This document shows, in pieces, positions 36,810 through 45,219 of a stretch of DNA of 52,273 bases. The stretch covers positions 1-52,273 of the forward strand of contig JAKAYF010000005.1 of NCBI GenBank assembly GCA_021816465.1, read 5' to 3'. Below the pieces are notes generated by a model. The model worked only from the letters and a program-made list of their open reading frames with translations. It made no database searches and was not told the origin of the DNA. The translations under genes and the position numbers were made by a program. The first letter of the stretch is position 1. Each line of letters opens with the position of its first letter. The DNA is from Nitrospirota bacterium. GTDB taxonomy: Bacteria; Nitrospirota; Leptospirillia; Leptospirillales; Leptospirillaceae.

Positions 36810-37958
36810 CTAATCTCCCCTCTTTTGAAAAGGCAATGCAGACTCCTGCTTCCATCCGGCGTCTGACAATGCAGTTACGAATGCCCCTACACCGGCCGAA
36901 ACCCCCTCCGGATGGTCCATGATCGCTGTACCCGCATTGATGATTATTTCTTTTCCGTACGTCTGGCACAAGGGAAGAACCGACAACGGGGTCACTCCAC
37001 CGGAAGGGACGGGGAAAACCGAAGATCGATGAAGTGTATCGACCAGGTCGGACTCCTCTTCGGGGGAAACGGGAAAATTTCCGAAACGGGTGGGGAAAAG
37101 CACAGCATCCCCCCCGGCGTGGGCCATAAGAGTTCCAAGAACGACACGTGAAGAAAAACCGTGATCGGAGGGGCCGGTAAACACACCCGACAGGGCCGGA
37201 TGGCAAAAAATGGGAACATTGACGAGAGGATCCGCTGCCAACGCCTCCAAAACAGGATACCCGTAAGACAGAACGTTCAAAAGCAACGCATTCGCCCCTT
37301 CCGAAACAAGAACTCTCGCCTTTCGAAGAATCTCATCTGCGCGGCCGGAAAGATTGACTGCATAGAGAACCCTTCGTTTCTGAGTCCTCCAGATCTCATC
37401 GACAACAGTGCGCACAGTGGTAAGTCGATCAAGGGCTGAACACTCCGGTATATCCGGAAGGATCTCGTCATCCTTCATCAGGTCGATTCCGGAAAAAGCG
37501 GCTTCCCTGAAGATCTCGCCGTGTTCAGATGCTGTCAAACCGAGAGAAGGCTTGAAGATGGCCATTAAAAGCGGACGATCAAAGACTCCGAGAGAGCGAC
37601 GGATTCCATCGATACCAAAAGCGGGGGGAACACCATAGCCCTCCGGGAGGACCAGATCGATCACTTTCATCGGGATCGCCATCGAGTACTTCCCCATGAT
37701 GGCTGTGAGCAAGGATCCGGTTGAATCAGGACAGTTGGAGACGGGGTAGTCAATGACCGCCAGTCCCCCACCCGATTCATGAGGGACAAGATCGATAATC
37801 TCCGCCATATGACCGGAAAGACGATCTTTCCTGTCCTCGTACTTTGGACTCCATGTCCCGGCAGACTGCCCGACAGCAACCATCCTTGCCAGTTTTGCAA
37901 GATCTGTTCCTGCCGGGAACCGATAGGTCACTCGAATAATCAAGTCCCGGGCTTTCAA
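36810..37958 (-). CDS. mtnW: Form IV RuBisCO-like protein, probable 2,3-diketo-5-methylthiopentyl-1-phosphate enolase
   Basis: A RuBisCO large-chain homologue of about 382 residues. It has IDLMKDDEILPD with the metal-binding KDDE (Lys162, Asp164, Glu165), FKPSLGL with the first catalytic Lys (136) but Ser where RuBisCO has the second Lys, and YAVNLSGRADEI. The HPALSGVF, VPSGGV and NAGTAIMDHP blocks follow. Loss of the second Lys marks a form IV (RuBisCO-like) protein that is not expected to fix CO2. Being between mtnD and mtnX, it is most likely the enolase step (MtnW), although the IV-AMC lineage named from acid-mine Leptospirillum has no settled activity that I know of. The TTG start overlaps the mtnD stop as TTGA (37955-37958). 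Confidence 0.88.
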   Translation of the reverse strand: MKARDLIIRVTYRFPAGTDLAKLARMVAVGQSAGTWSPKYEDRKDRLSGHMAEIIDLVPHESGGGLAVIDYPVSNCPDSTGSLLTAIMGKYSMAIPMKVIDLVLPEGYGVPPAFGIDGIRRSLGVFDRPLLMAIFKPSLGLTASEHGEIFREAAFSGIDLMKDDEILPDIPECSALDRLTTVRTVVDEIWRTQKRRVLYAVNLSGRADEILRKARVLVSEGANALLLNVLSYGYPVLEALAADPLVNVPIFCHPALSGVFTGPSDHGFSSRVVLGTLMAHAGGDAVLFPTRFGNFPVSPEEESDLVDTLHRSSVFPVPSGGVTPLSVLPLCQTYGKEIIINAGTAIMDHPEGVSAGVGAFVTALSDAGWKQESALPFQKRGD

Positions 37959-38494
37959 GAGATTCTGACCTTTGAAGCGGTATACTTGGGAACCCATCCC
38001 GATGTGTCCGAAAAATAACGGATCGCCTTGATTCGCCTGCTTTGCGTCAGCACAAACCAATGCTCCGTATTTTTGGGGATGCGAATGAAGTCTCCCTGCA
38101 CCACTTTTAGCAGTGCCTGTTCCCCAGAGGGGAAAACAAAGCCAAATTCCCCTTCTCCATCAATGATATAGCGAACTTCCTCATCATCATGCGTGTGACA
38201 AGGAGCAAAACGGTCAAGAAGCTCATTGAGGCCAGGCGTCCCGGGATGAAGGACGATCAAGTCCCGGCTCTTCATATTCATCTCTTTTTGAAGCCGGAGA
38301 AAGGCCTCATCAAATCCTTTCAGGAGAGCCTCTTTCTCCGGCTCGTCCAGAGAAGGCTTTTCAAGAAGTGCTGAGACTTCAGGTGATTCCGGAATCGGCC
38401 ATTTCGCAAGGTAAACGTCTATATTTTCAAGATAGGAGTTGATAGCAGCAGTATCTTCTGAAAACTGCCCGCCTGTCGTTGTCATGTAAGCCAA
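37955..38494 (-). CDS. mtnD: Acireductone dioxygenase
   Basis: Cleaves acireductone to the 2-keto acid precursor of methionine plus formate (Fe2+ form), or makes CO in the Ni form. The 179-residue cupin has the metal ligands His100, His102, Glu106 in CHTHDDEEVRYI and His145 in NTEHWF. The start is TTG with AAGGTGG six bases upstream. It is first of the five-gene salvage operon; MtnA and MtnK/MtnP are not in the window. The Fe/Ni choice cannot be read from the sequence. Confidence 0.93.
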   Translation of the reverse strand: MAYMTTTGGQFSEDTAAINSYLENIDVYLAKWPIPESPEVSALLEKPSLDEPEKEALLKGFDEAFLRLQKEMNMKSRDLIVLHPGTPGLNELLDRFAPCHTHDDEEVRYIIDGEGEFGFVFPSGEQALLKVVQGDFIRIPKNTEHWFVLTQSRRIKAIRYFSDTSGWVPKYTASKVRIS

Positions 38495-38570
38495 GCAATA
38501 CCACCTTCCCTGGTTATCGAAAAAAGCAAACCAACCAATTAGTCAGATCCAGGCTTCACGATAGAACAAT

Positions 38571-38603
38571 GGGGCAACCAGGCCCAAAGCGCCTGATTGC
38601 CCC
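38571..38603. terminator. Stem-loop terminator between prx and mtnD
   Basis: An inverted repeat GGGGCAAcCAGGC / GCCTGaTTGCCCC (13 pairs with one mismatch, 7-nt loop). It lies just after the peroxiredoxin stop on the minus strand. There is no strong T run, so it may rely on stem strength. Confidence 0.6.
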
Positions 38604-38629
38604 ATCCTGAACAAACACTGTCACCAAAA

Positions 38630-39232
38630 CTACAATGAAGCAGCATGGTCCTTCAGATAACTCTTGATACCTGCTTCTGTCGCCTTGATGGCATCCTGCC
38701 CTTTTTGCCATCCGGCCGGGCAAACCTCACCATGTTCTTCATGAAACTTAAGCGCATCCACCATTCGCAGTGTTTCACCAATTTCCCTTCCAAGAGGCAG
38801 ATCATTGACAAGCTGATGCCGGATCATCCCTTTCGCATCGATCAAAAAGGTGCCTCTTAACGCCACCTCATCGTTTAACAAAACCCCGTAGGCTCGAGAA
38901 ACGGACTTGGAAAGATCCGCCACGATCGGAAATTTCACAGGGCCTATCCCACCCATGTCCACAGGTGTATTTCTCCATGCTACATGGGTAAAGACAGAGT
39001 CAACGCTGACACCGACAACCTTTACGCCACGTTTTTCAAATTCGGCAAGCCTATGATCAAAGGCAATGATTTCAGTGGGACACACAAAAGTAAAATCAAG
39101 CGGCCAAAAGAAAAGGACACCAATAGAACCCTTCAGGTACTGAGAAAAATGAAATTTTTCATTGATGGACCCATCACCCATAACCGCCTGAGCTGTAAAA
39201 TCAGGCGCTGCAGTTCCGATCAGTTGAGACAT
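38630..39232 (-). CDS. Typical 2-Cys peroxiredoxin (AhpC/Prx1 family)
   Basis: Reduces hydrogen peroxide and alkyl peroxides. The 200-residue protein has the peroxidatic Cys51 in FTFVCPTE and the resolving Cys171 in EVCPAGW, with the GGIGPVKFP and LRGTFLIDAKG blocks of the AhpC/Prx1 class. Its reductant (AhpF or thioredoxin) is not adjacent. The ATG follows AGGAGG. A promoter (39253-39280) is visible just upstream, giving a very short leader. The gene is followed by a stem-loop. Confidence 0.94.
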   Translation of the reverse strand: MSQLIGTAAPDFTAQAVMGDGSINEKFHFSQYLKGSIGVLFFWPLDFTFVCPTEIIAFDHRLAEFEKRGVKVVGVSVDSVFTHVAWRNTPVDMGGIGPVKFPIVADLSKSVSRAYGVLLNDEVALRGTFLIDAKGMIRHQLVNDLPLGREIGETLRMVDALKFHEEHGEVCPAGWQKGQDAIKATEAGIKSYLKDHAASL

Positions 39233-39252
39233 TGAACCCTCCTCAGTCGTTA

Positions 39253-39280
39253 ATCATGGCCAGTTTTAAAAGATTGTCAA
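39253..39280 (-). promoter_or_regulatory. Predicted promoter of the peroxiredoxin gene
   Basis: Minus-strand TTGACA (39275-39280), a 16-bp spacer and CATGAT (39253-39258). Predicted start is near 39246, immediately before the AGGAGG ribosome binding site. Confidence 0.5.
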
Positions 39281-39305
39281 AAACATTCAAACCAAACTGC
39301 AAAAA

Positions 39306-40316
39306 CTATTTCATCGACATTTCATGCTTTGTCTCGCCTGTCAGTGCATTCAGAAACGCGACGAGATCCCTCTCATCCGATTTGGACAGATGGAGGGGGA
39401 TCAAGAGGGCGTCTTTGGGATAAGCACTCTTCCCACCACCCTGATTGTAAAACTCAACAACATCCATCAAGGTTTTCACAGATCCATCATGCATATATGG
39501 AGCCGTAAGGGCAACATTCCTGAGCCCGGGAGTTCTGAAACGGCCTTTGTCGACAGGATCATGAGAAATCGCATACCGACCAACATCCTTTGATCCGGAC
39601 ACACCAAGGTTATGATATCCCTGATCGCTGAGCAATGCACCATTATGACACAAAACACATCTTCCCTTGCCCTTGAAAAGAGCAAAGCCACGCTTTTCCT
39701 GAGGCGTCAGAGCCGACTTGTTTCCCATCATGAACTGGTCATAGGCCGACATGGGTGTCACCAGAGTCCGCTCGTAGGCCGCAATAGCCTTGGCAATACG
39801 ATCGATTGAAACCGGCCCGCCAAACACCTCCTGAAAAGCTCGGCGATAATGAGCCTTTTTTTCCAGTCTGCGAACAACACTTCTATTAGAAGTATTCGCC
39901 ATCTCGACAGGATTGGTCAGTGGACCGATGGCCTGCTCCTCAAGACTGCCGGCACGACCGTCCCAGAACTGACGGGAAAAATAAGCAGCGTTTAATGCTG
40001 ATGAAGCATTTCTGGTACCATGTTTTCCTCCGACTCCGATCGAAACAGGACGAGGATCGGCATAACCCCTGGAGGGAACATGGCAGGATGCGCAACTGAT
40101 CCGGCCATTGGCCGAAAGATTCGGGTCAAAGAACAGTGTTTTTCCCAGCAGGACCTTCTGTGGTGTTTCAAGATTTCCTGACGGGATATCCGGATTAGGC
40201 GGAAGAGGAACCAACGCACCTGCAGCCCAGGAATATGGCAAAAAAACAAGGGAAGAAAAAAGGAATGTAAAAATCGTGAGAACCTTCAGGAAAGACAGAC
40301 TGGAACGGGTCTTCAT
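39306..40316 (-). CDS. Di-haem cytochrome c peroxidase (periplasmic)
   Basis: Reduces periplasmic hydrogen peroxide with electrons from c-type cytochromes. The 336-residue precursor has a signal peptide (about 1-32, ending SWA-A) and two haem c sites: CASCH (Cys75, Cys78, His79) and CVLCH (Cys220, Cys223, His224). Met275 in APYMHDG is a likely axial ligand of the second haem. The GKTLFFDPNLSANGRISC block is characteristic of the CCP/MauG family. The ATG at 40316 has GGAGGA close by. In an iron oxidiser, Fenton chemistry makes this detoxification plausible. Confidence 0.93.
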   Translation of the reverse strand: MKTRSSLSFLKVLTIFTFLFSSLVFLPYSWAAGALVPLPPNPDIPSGNLETPQKVLLGKTLFFDPNLSANGRISCASCHVPSRGYADPRPVSIGVGGKHGTRNASSALNAAYFSRQFWDGRAGSLEEQAIGPLTNPVEMANTSNRSVVRRLEKKAHYRRAFQEVFGGPVSIDRIAKAIAAYERTLVTPMSAYDQFMMGNKSALTPQEKRGFALFKGKGRCVLCHNGALLSDQGYHNLGVSGSKDVGRYAISHDPVDKGRFRTPGLRNVALTAPYMHDGSVKTLMDVVEFYNQGGGKSAYPKDALLIPLHLSKSDERDLVAFLNALTGETKHEMSMK

Positions 40317-40654
40317 ACTTCCTCCGGACAAGATCATTCATCAAGGTTTGGACAACAAAAACAGACTCTCTCGAAAGTCAGAAACACAATATCGAAAAGT
40401 CCTTCCGAGAAGATACAACAACCTGCCCTTACATTGAAATCAAGGGCTCGCTGACTAAAAGCTTCTCCATGGGAGAAAAAGCGTCCACTTCCGAGCCCAA
40501 GCCAGCCACCTTGAAAAAGGTACGACAGGGAGGACAGGATGATCCGGTTCACTTCATCAGACATTCTGCTTATAATATCGGGGAACAATACCGAAAAAAA
40601 AGAAGTAACCGGATTTTGCCGAAGAAAAAATAACCGGAGCGAGGTGTCTTCATC
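40317..40654. other. Intergenic gap between divergent genes
   Basis: 338 bp between the peroxidase (minus) and the DMT transporter (plus) with no coding frame I trust. It holds a short palindrome TTCTCCatgGGAGAA near 40465 and a small hairpin ACCTT-gaaa-AAGGT near 40510, either of which could be regulatory. Confidence 0.5.
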
Positions 40655-41080
40655 TTGAATGACCAGACTGAGATCAGCCCATCCGTCCAGAAGAAACATA
40701 AAATGACCTGGGTGATCTCCCTCCTTTTGGGAGGGCTGATCTCGGAAGCCGTCGGCTTTGTCCTCATCCGAAAAGGATTTGAACATTCTTCATCTTTCCA
40801 TGCCTTTTTTTCGTCAACAGCCGTTAGTCATCTTGTCAAAACGATCATCACATCCCCGGCCATCTTATCCGGAACAGCCTTTGAAGCGGTCCATTTCGGA
40901 TTTCTTCTTGAGCTTCTGTCATTATCCGATGTTTCTTTTATCATCCCACTCACATCTCTTGGCTATATTTTGACCCCGATTTTTGCTAATGCCTTTCTCC
41001 ATGAGGCCATCCCTCCCCTGCGCTGGACAGGAATCACCCTCATCTGTGCTGGCGTAGTCGTTATCATGAGAAAATCTTGA
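40655..41080 (+). CDS. Small EmrE/DMT-type membrane transporter
   Basis: A 141-residue protein with four predicted membrane helices and the layout of half-size drug/metabolite transporters (EamA or SMR type). The C-terminal block PLTSLGYILTPIFANAFLHEAIPPLRWTGI resembles these families. Substrate is unknown. The TTG start at 40655 has GAGG ten bases upstream; an ATG 16 codons in is an alternative. Its stop overlaps the following clc start as TTGA (41077-41080), so the two are co-translated. Confidence 0.75.
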   Translation: MNDQTEISPSVQKKHKMTWVISLLLGGLISEAVGFVLIRKGFEHSSSFHAFFSSTAVSHLVKTIITSPAILSGTAFEAVHFGFLLELLSLSDVSFIIPLTSLGYILTPIFANAFLHEAIPPLRWTGITLICAGVVVIMRKS

Positions 41081-42801
41081 TTCCCCTTTCAAAGCTCATA
41101 AGCCTCCTTCCACACTGGCTGACACCCGCCTCCATTCTCGGCGAGCTCAGGAGAGTCAGTAATTACTGGAGCATTCTCATTATTTCAGCACTTATCGGAA
41201 TTCTGACAGGATTTTTGGTCTCGATCACCGAAACTGTTGTCTATCACATGCTCTTTCTCACCCTTTACAACCACTTGTTCAAGAACTCCTGGGTCGTGAT
41301 CCTGATTCCCATGATCGGAGTTCTCATGACCAGAGTCATCCTGCTTCAAGGCGGAATAGACGGGATGGGAGGAACGGAAGAGGTTGTCAAAAGCTACCAT
41401 GAATTTCGGGGAAAGATCCGCCTGTCCAGCGTCCTTTACAAGATTCCAGCCTACATCTGCACTCTTGGATTCGGTGGAAGCGCCGGGATGGAAGGAATAT
41501 CGACCTATATAGGAGGTGCCGTCAGCTCTCTCTCATCAAGGATCCTGAGTCTTCTCAACGTAACGGCCGAAGACCAGAGAGTCCTTCTTCTCGCAGGAGC
41601 GGGGGCGGGACTTTCCGCCATGTTCAAGGCACCTCTGACGGGAGCCATTTTCATGCTGCAGGTTCCTTTTCGTGGAGACCTCGCACCCAATGCCCTTTTG
41701 CCAACAGTTGTCGCTTCTGTTGCATCCTACCTCGCAATGGTTTCGGTCAAGGGGACTGCCCCTCTTTTTACAATGGCTGCAAAGACGCAGTTTCACACCA
41801 GGGATCTCATCATTGCGATTCTCATCGGTTCTCTCTGCGGTATTCTCGCAAGGCTCTTTTTAAAAGCCTACCGCACCACAAAGGTCTGGTTCCTTTCAGG
41901 CCCAGCCGTATTGTCATGGAAAAACTTCCTTGCGGCATCCATTCTGGGAATGACCGGATTTGTCGCCCAGAAACACTTTGGAGAAGCCCTTCCATTGGGA
42001 CCAGGTTATTCATTTATCCAGCATCTCCTTTCAAACCATGAAACCTTTTCAAATCTTCTGCTTCTGCTCCTTTTGAAAACCATGGCGATTATCTTCACAT
42101 TCTCGGCAGGTGGAATGGGCGGATCCTTTTTTCCTCTCCTCTGCCTGGGAGCCGCAACAGGGGGCCTGATTGCAAATATCGGATCCCTTGAACCTTTTGA
42201 CTTTGGCGTCGTCATGGGCATGTCCTCATTTCTGGCTGCGGGCTATAAAACTCCGCTGGCATCGGTGGTCTTCATCGCCGAATCAACACACAGTTCGGCC
42301 TATCTCATCCCGGGGCTGATGGCAACGGTCTTTGCTTACGTCACCTCCGGAGCAACGTCTATCTCATCCCATCAGAGAGACCGGGAAGACATTCACCTCT
42401 CGAGACGATTTCACCTGAAAGTCCTCCAGGCGATGTCCAAAACAGTTATTGTTGTCCCCGCGGGAATTACCATCGGACAGTTTCGGGAAAACTTTCTGAT
42501 GAGGTACTTTCATCGCACTTACCCTGTCCTGTCGAAAAACGGATCATTGGTCGGCATTGTATCAGTCCAGGATGTGGAGAAAATTCAGGTAGGGGACTGG
42601 GAAAAAGAGATTATCGATTCGGTCATGGTTACCAAGGTGATCACAGTCCGGGAGTCTGATACCATTCAAGATGCGATTGGAAGAATGAATCGGCATGACC
42701 TGGATTTCATTCCGGTCGTATCGGACCTTGACCCGCAGAAGGTTGTCGGTGGGCTTTCCAGAACAGATATTTTCCAGGGAGAGTGGGCATCAAGACTCTA
42801 G
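41077..42801 (+). CDS. CLC-family chloride channel/antiporter with CBS pair
   Basis: A 574-residue CLC protein: about ten or more membrane segments (30-440), the selectivity region GFGGSAGMEGIS with the gating Glu139 in place of the usual GREGP, and a GGMGGSFFP pore block. Two cytoplasmic CBS domains follow (about 455-574), probably binding adenine nucleotides. Retention of the gating Glu fits an H+-coupled exchanger or channel. Acidophiles often use such proteins for anion or acid handling. The TTG start overlaps the DMT gene. No motif shows whether it moves chloride, fluoride or another anion. Confidence 0.85.
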   Translation: MIPLSKLISLLPHWLTPASILGELRRVSNYWSILIISALIGILTGFLVSITETVVYHMLFLTLYNHLFKNSWVVILIPMIGVLMTRVILLQGGIDGMGGTEEVVKSYHEFRGKIRLSSVLYKIPAYICTLGFGGSAGMEGISTYIGGAVSSLSSRILSLLNVTAEDQRVLLLAGAGAGLSAMFKAPLTGAIFMLQVPFRGDLAPNALLPTVVASVASYLAMVSVKGTAPLFTMAAKTQFHTRDLIIAILIGSLCGILARLFLKAYRTTKVWFLSGPAVLSWKNFLAASILGMTGFVAQKHFGEALPLGPGYSFIQHLLSNHETFSNLLLLLLLKTMAIIFTFSAGGMGGSFFPLLCLGAATGGLIANIGSLEPFDFGVVMGMSSFLAAGYKTPLASVVFIAESTHSSAYLIPGLMATVFAYVTSGATSISSHQRDREDIHLSRRFHLKVLQAMSKTVIVVPAGITIGQFRENFLMRYFHRTYPVLSKNGSLVGIVSVQDVEKIQVGDWEKEIIDSVMVTKVITVRESDTIQDAIGRMNRHDLDFIPVVSDLDPQKVVGGLSRTDIFQGEWASRL

Positions 42802-42869
42802 GAAAATCCCTGTCAGTCAGTCTTCTCGATAAATGATGGACTTTCAACAGTACCTAAGGAGCCAGAAAA

Positions 42870-43475
42870 ATGGAAGCGATACAGCTACCACCAAGAACGA
42901 TAAAAAGCTTTCACACCAAACGGATCAGGATAATCTTTGCCATATTCGTAGCGGTAACACTTTTTTTCACTGGAGCTGTCCTGCAAGACAGACAGGCGCT
43001 TGCCGGAGATTCCGTCTCGACGGGAATGCCCGCACCGGACTTTGTCGGGAAAGACCAGGATGGCGATATCCACAAGCTTTCCGATTATCGCAATCAATGG
43101 CTTGTTTTGTATTTCTTCCCTAAGGCTGACACACCTGGATGTACGACAGAAGCCTGTACATTCCGGGACGGGATCATGAAGCTAAAAAAGATAGGGGCAA
43201 GTGTCGTGGGCGTCAGCATGGACGACAGGGAAAGCCAGGAGCATTTTGCAAAAAAATACCATATTCCCTTTCCTCTTCTTGCGGACCATACTGGTGCAAT
43301 AGCGAAGACTTATGGTGCTGCTGGGGGCTTTCTGGGATTCGATCACAGATACACATTTTTAATAGACCCTCAGGGAAGAGTTGCCAAACGATATCTTGAT
43401 GTTGACCCTGACCGCCACGCCAAACAAGTTCTTGAGGACATAAAAAAACTAAAGTCCTCAAAAAAGAACGCTTGA
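42870..43475 (+). CDS. Exported BCP/PrxQ-type peroxiredoxin
   Basis: A 201-residue peroxiredoxin with an N-terminal hydrophobic segment (about 20-38) as signal peptide or anchor, placing it in the periplasm. The peroxidatic Cys91 sits in ADTPGCTTEACTFRD with the resolving Cys96 five residues later, typical of the atypical 2-Cys BCP/PrxQ class. The C-terminal block FLGFDHRYTFLIDPQGRV fits the fold. The ATG has AAGGAG nearby. It follows the CLC gene and precedes tRNA-Arg. Confidence 0.9.
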   Translation: MEAIQLPPRTIKSFHTKRIRIIFAIFVAVTLFFTGAVLQDRQALAGDSVSTGMPAPDFVGKDQDGDIHKLSDYRNQWLVLYFFPKADTPGCTTEACTFRDGIMKLKKIGASVVGVSMDDRESQEHFAKKYHIPFPLLADHTGAIAKTYGAAGGFLGFDHRYTFLIDPQGRVAKRYLDVDPDRHAKQVLEDIKKLKSSKKNA

Positions 43476-43480
43476 TCTCC

Positions 43481-43509
43481 TTGAACTATCCGTCCCGATT
43501 CATTAGAAT
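43481..43509 (+). promoter_or_regulatory. Predicted promoter of tRNA-Arg(CCG)
   Basis: TTGAAC (43481-43486), a 17-bp spacer and TAGAAT (43504-43509). The predicted start is near 43516, nine bases before the tRNA. Confidence 0.6.
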
Positions 43510-43524
43510 GGTGGGGTAAAAAGT

Positions 43525-43602
43525 GCGCCTGTAGCTCAGTCCGGATAGAGCATCGGATTCCGGTTCCGAGTGCCGGGAGTTCAAATCTCTCCAGGCGCGC
43601 CA
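43525..43602 (+). tRNA. tRNA-Arg (anticodon CCG)
   Basis: A 78-nt cloverleaf with encoded CCA. The acceptor stem is GCGCCTG/CAGGCGC. The anticodon stem TCGGA/TCCGA encloses loop TTCCGGT, giving anticodon CCG. Confidence 0.95.
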
Positions 43603-43940
43603 TATTTAGCTTCAGTTTTTAAGACCATCCCCTCAAAAAATCAGCCTTCCCTTTGACAATTCTCGAATAAAACGCAAATCCAAATATCTAAAAACTTAAC
43701 TTTTACCGAGCGTTGACGTCTGAGCATCAGACATTTGTCACCTTTTCAACCTCCAATTACGATTCGGAAATTCTGGAGATGGTAAAGGCCAATAGGACCT
43801 CCGGCAACATTGTCTCCCTTTTTAGATCCTGTCCATCCCAAGCCCTCTTTAGATAAATTCAGTGTCAGGGTACAATTCGGAACCCGCAGAAGATTCAGCG
43901 CCTGAAAGAACATGATTATTCCAAACCTCTGGAGATTGCT
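43603..43940. other. Gap before hisC; palindrome, no confident gene
   Basis: 338 bp without a trusted gene. A perfect 6-bp inverted repeat GTCTGA-gca-TCAGAC lies at 43718-43732. A minus-strand frame at 43746-44015 overlaps hisC, and I could not match it to a family. Confidence 0.5.
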
Positions 43941-45008
43941 TTGACAAGTCGTTACTGGAGTCCATTGATCAATAGACTGACCCCCTATATTCCGGGAGAA
44001 CAGCCAAAACAGCAAAATTTCATCAAGCTGAACACGAATGAAAATCCATACCCCCCTTCCCCGAAGGTCAAAGAAGCGATGATCGCTGAAATGGAACGTC
44101 TGCGTTTATATCCGGACCCAAACGCAGACGTTCTGAAAGAAGCTGTCTCGGCTTTTTACGGAATTCCGGTGGATCACATATTTGTCGGAGGCAATGGTTC
44201 CGATGAAATACTGGCTCATATTTTTCAAGGACTTCTAAAACACGACCTTCCAATCCTTTTCCCCGACATCACCTACAGCTTTTATCCGGTCTACTGCTTA
44301 CTCTATGATGTTTCATTCGAGAAAATTCCGCTTGGGGATGACTTTCAGATTAAAATCGAGGACTATTTCCGGACGAATGGAGGGATTATCTTCCCCAACC
44401 CAAACGCGCCGACCGGATGCCTTCGCCCGACATCCGAGATCCGGGAGCTTCTTTCAAAAAACCGGGATTCGGTCATTGTAATCGATGAAGCCTATATCGA
44501 TTTTGGCGGAGAATCAGCAATTTCATTAATAAAAGATTTTGAGAATCTGCTGGTAGTCCAGACCCTTTCCAAGTCCCGATCCCTTGCCGGTCTCCGAGTC
44601 GGATTTGCAGTTGGCTCCCCATCCCTTATAGAAGGGCTTGAACGAATCAAAAACAGTTTCAACTCTTACCCACTCGACCGTTTGGCCATAACAGGCGCTA
44701 CCGCATCGATTCTGGACAGGGACTATTTCGATCAAACCCGACAAAAGATCATTGCATCGAGAGAATTCATGTCCCAAAAGCTGCAGGATATGGGCTTTGT
44801 TGTACTTCCCTCAAAAGCCAATTTTCTTTTTGTCCGCCACCCGTATCACCAAGGAAAAAAACTCCAGCAGCTATTGCGGGAAAAAGGCATTCTGGTCAGA
44901 CATTTTTCAGACCAGAAAATTGAACAATTCCTTCGCATAACGATTGGGACAGATCAAGAATGCCAAACTCTTCTAAAAACACTCCAGGAGATCCTGTACG
45001 ACAGATAG
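43941..45008 (+). CDS. hisC: Histidinol-phosphate aminotransferase
   Basis: A fold-type I PLP aminotransferase of histidine synthesis. The 355-residue protein has [15 protein letters not shown] near the N-terminus, [12 protein letters not shown], the [10 protein letters not shown] block, [11 protein letters not shown], and the PLP-Lys motif [21 protein letters not shown]; the final Arg motif is in FLRITIGT. The TTG start at 43941 has GGAG at six bases. No other his gene lies nearby, and related aminotransferases (aspartate, tyrosine) share much of this, so the exact substrate has small uncertainty. Confidence 0.9.
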   Translation: MTSRYWSPLINRLTPYIPGEQPKQQNFIKLNTNENPYPPSPKVKEAMIAEMERLRLYPDPNADVLKEAVSAFYGIPVDHIFVGGNGSDEILAHIFQGLLKHDLPILFPDITYSFYPVYCLLYDVSFEKIPLGDDFQIKIEDYFRTNGGIIFPNPNAPTGCLRPTSEIRELLSKNRDSVIVIDEAYIDFGGESAISLIKDFENLLVVQTLSKSRSLAGLRVGFAVGSPSLIEGLERIKNSFNSYPLDRLAITGATASILDRDYFDQTRQKIIASREFMSQKLQDMGFVVLPSKANFLFVRHPYHQGKKLQQLLREKGILVRHFSDQKIEQFLRITIGTDQECQTLLKTLQEILYDR

Positions 45009-45026
45009 CCCGAACAACAAGCCTCT

Positions 45027-45042
45027 TGGGCCTTCGGGCCCA
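45027..45042 (+). terminator. UUCG hairpin downstream of hisC
   Basis: TGGGCC-TTCG-GGCCCA, six base pairs closed by a TTCG tetraloop, 18 bases after the hisC stop. No T run follows, so termination may be weak or Rho-assisted. Confidence 0.4.
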
Positions 45043-45219
45043 TCATGAAAAACCTCGCCCTCCCCACCAGAACAGGATCCACGTTCTTTATGGATAAGGG
45101 AAAAAAAATATCTTATGATCAGTGAATTCATCTCATGCCGGATTAAATCCCGATACAAACCAGTGACTTTCCCGGATCCCCAGACATCATAGCCTTGTGG
45201 CCTTAAAGCAGGAGCAGTC

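Noticed and set aside
40334-40786. 150-codon minus-strand frame in the DMT transporter region
   Set aside because: It is antisense to the DMT gene over its first part, and the rest is low in coding character.
43746-44015. Minus-strand frame of 89 codons before and into hisC
   Set aside because: Overlaps the hisC start, shows no ribosome binding site, and I cannot match the sequence to a family.
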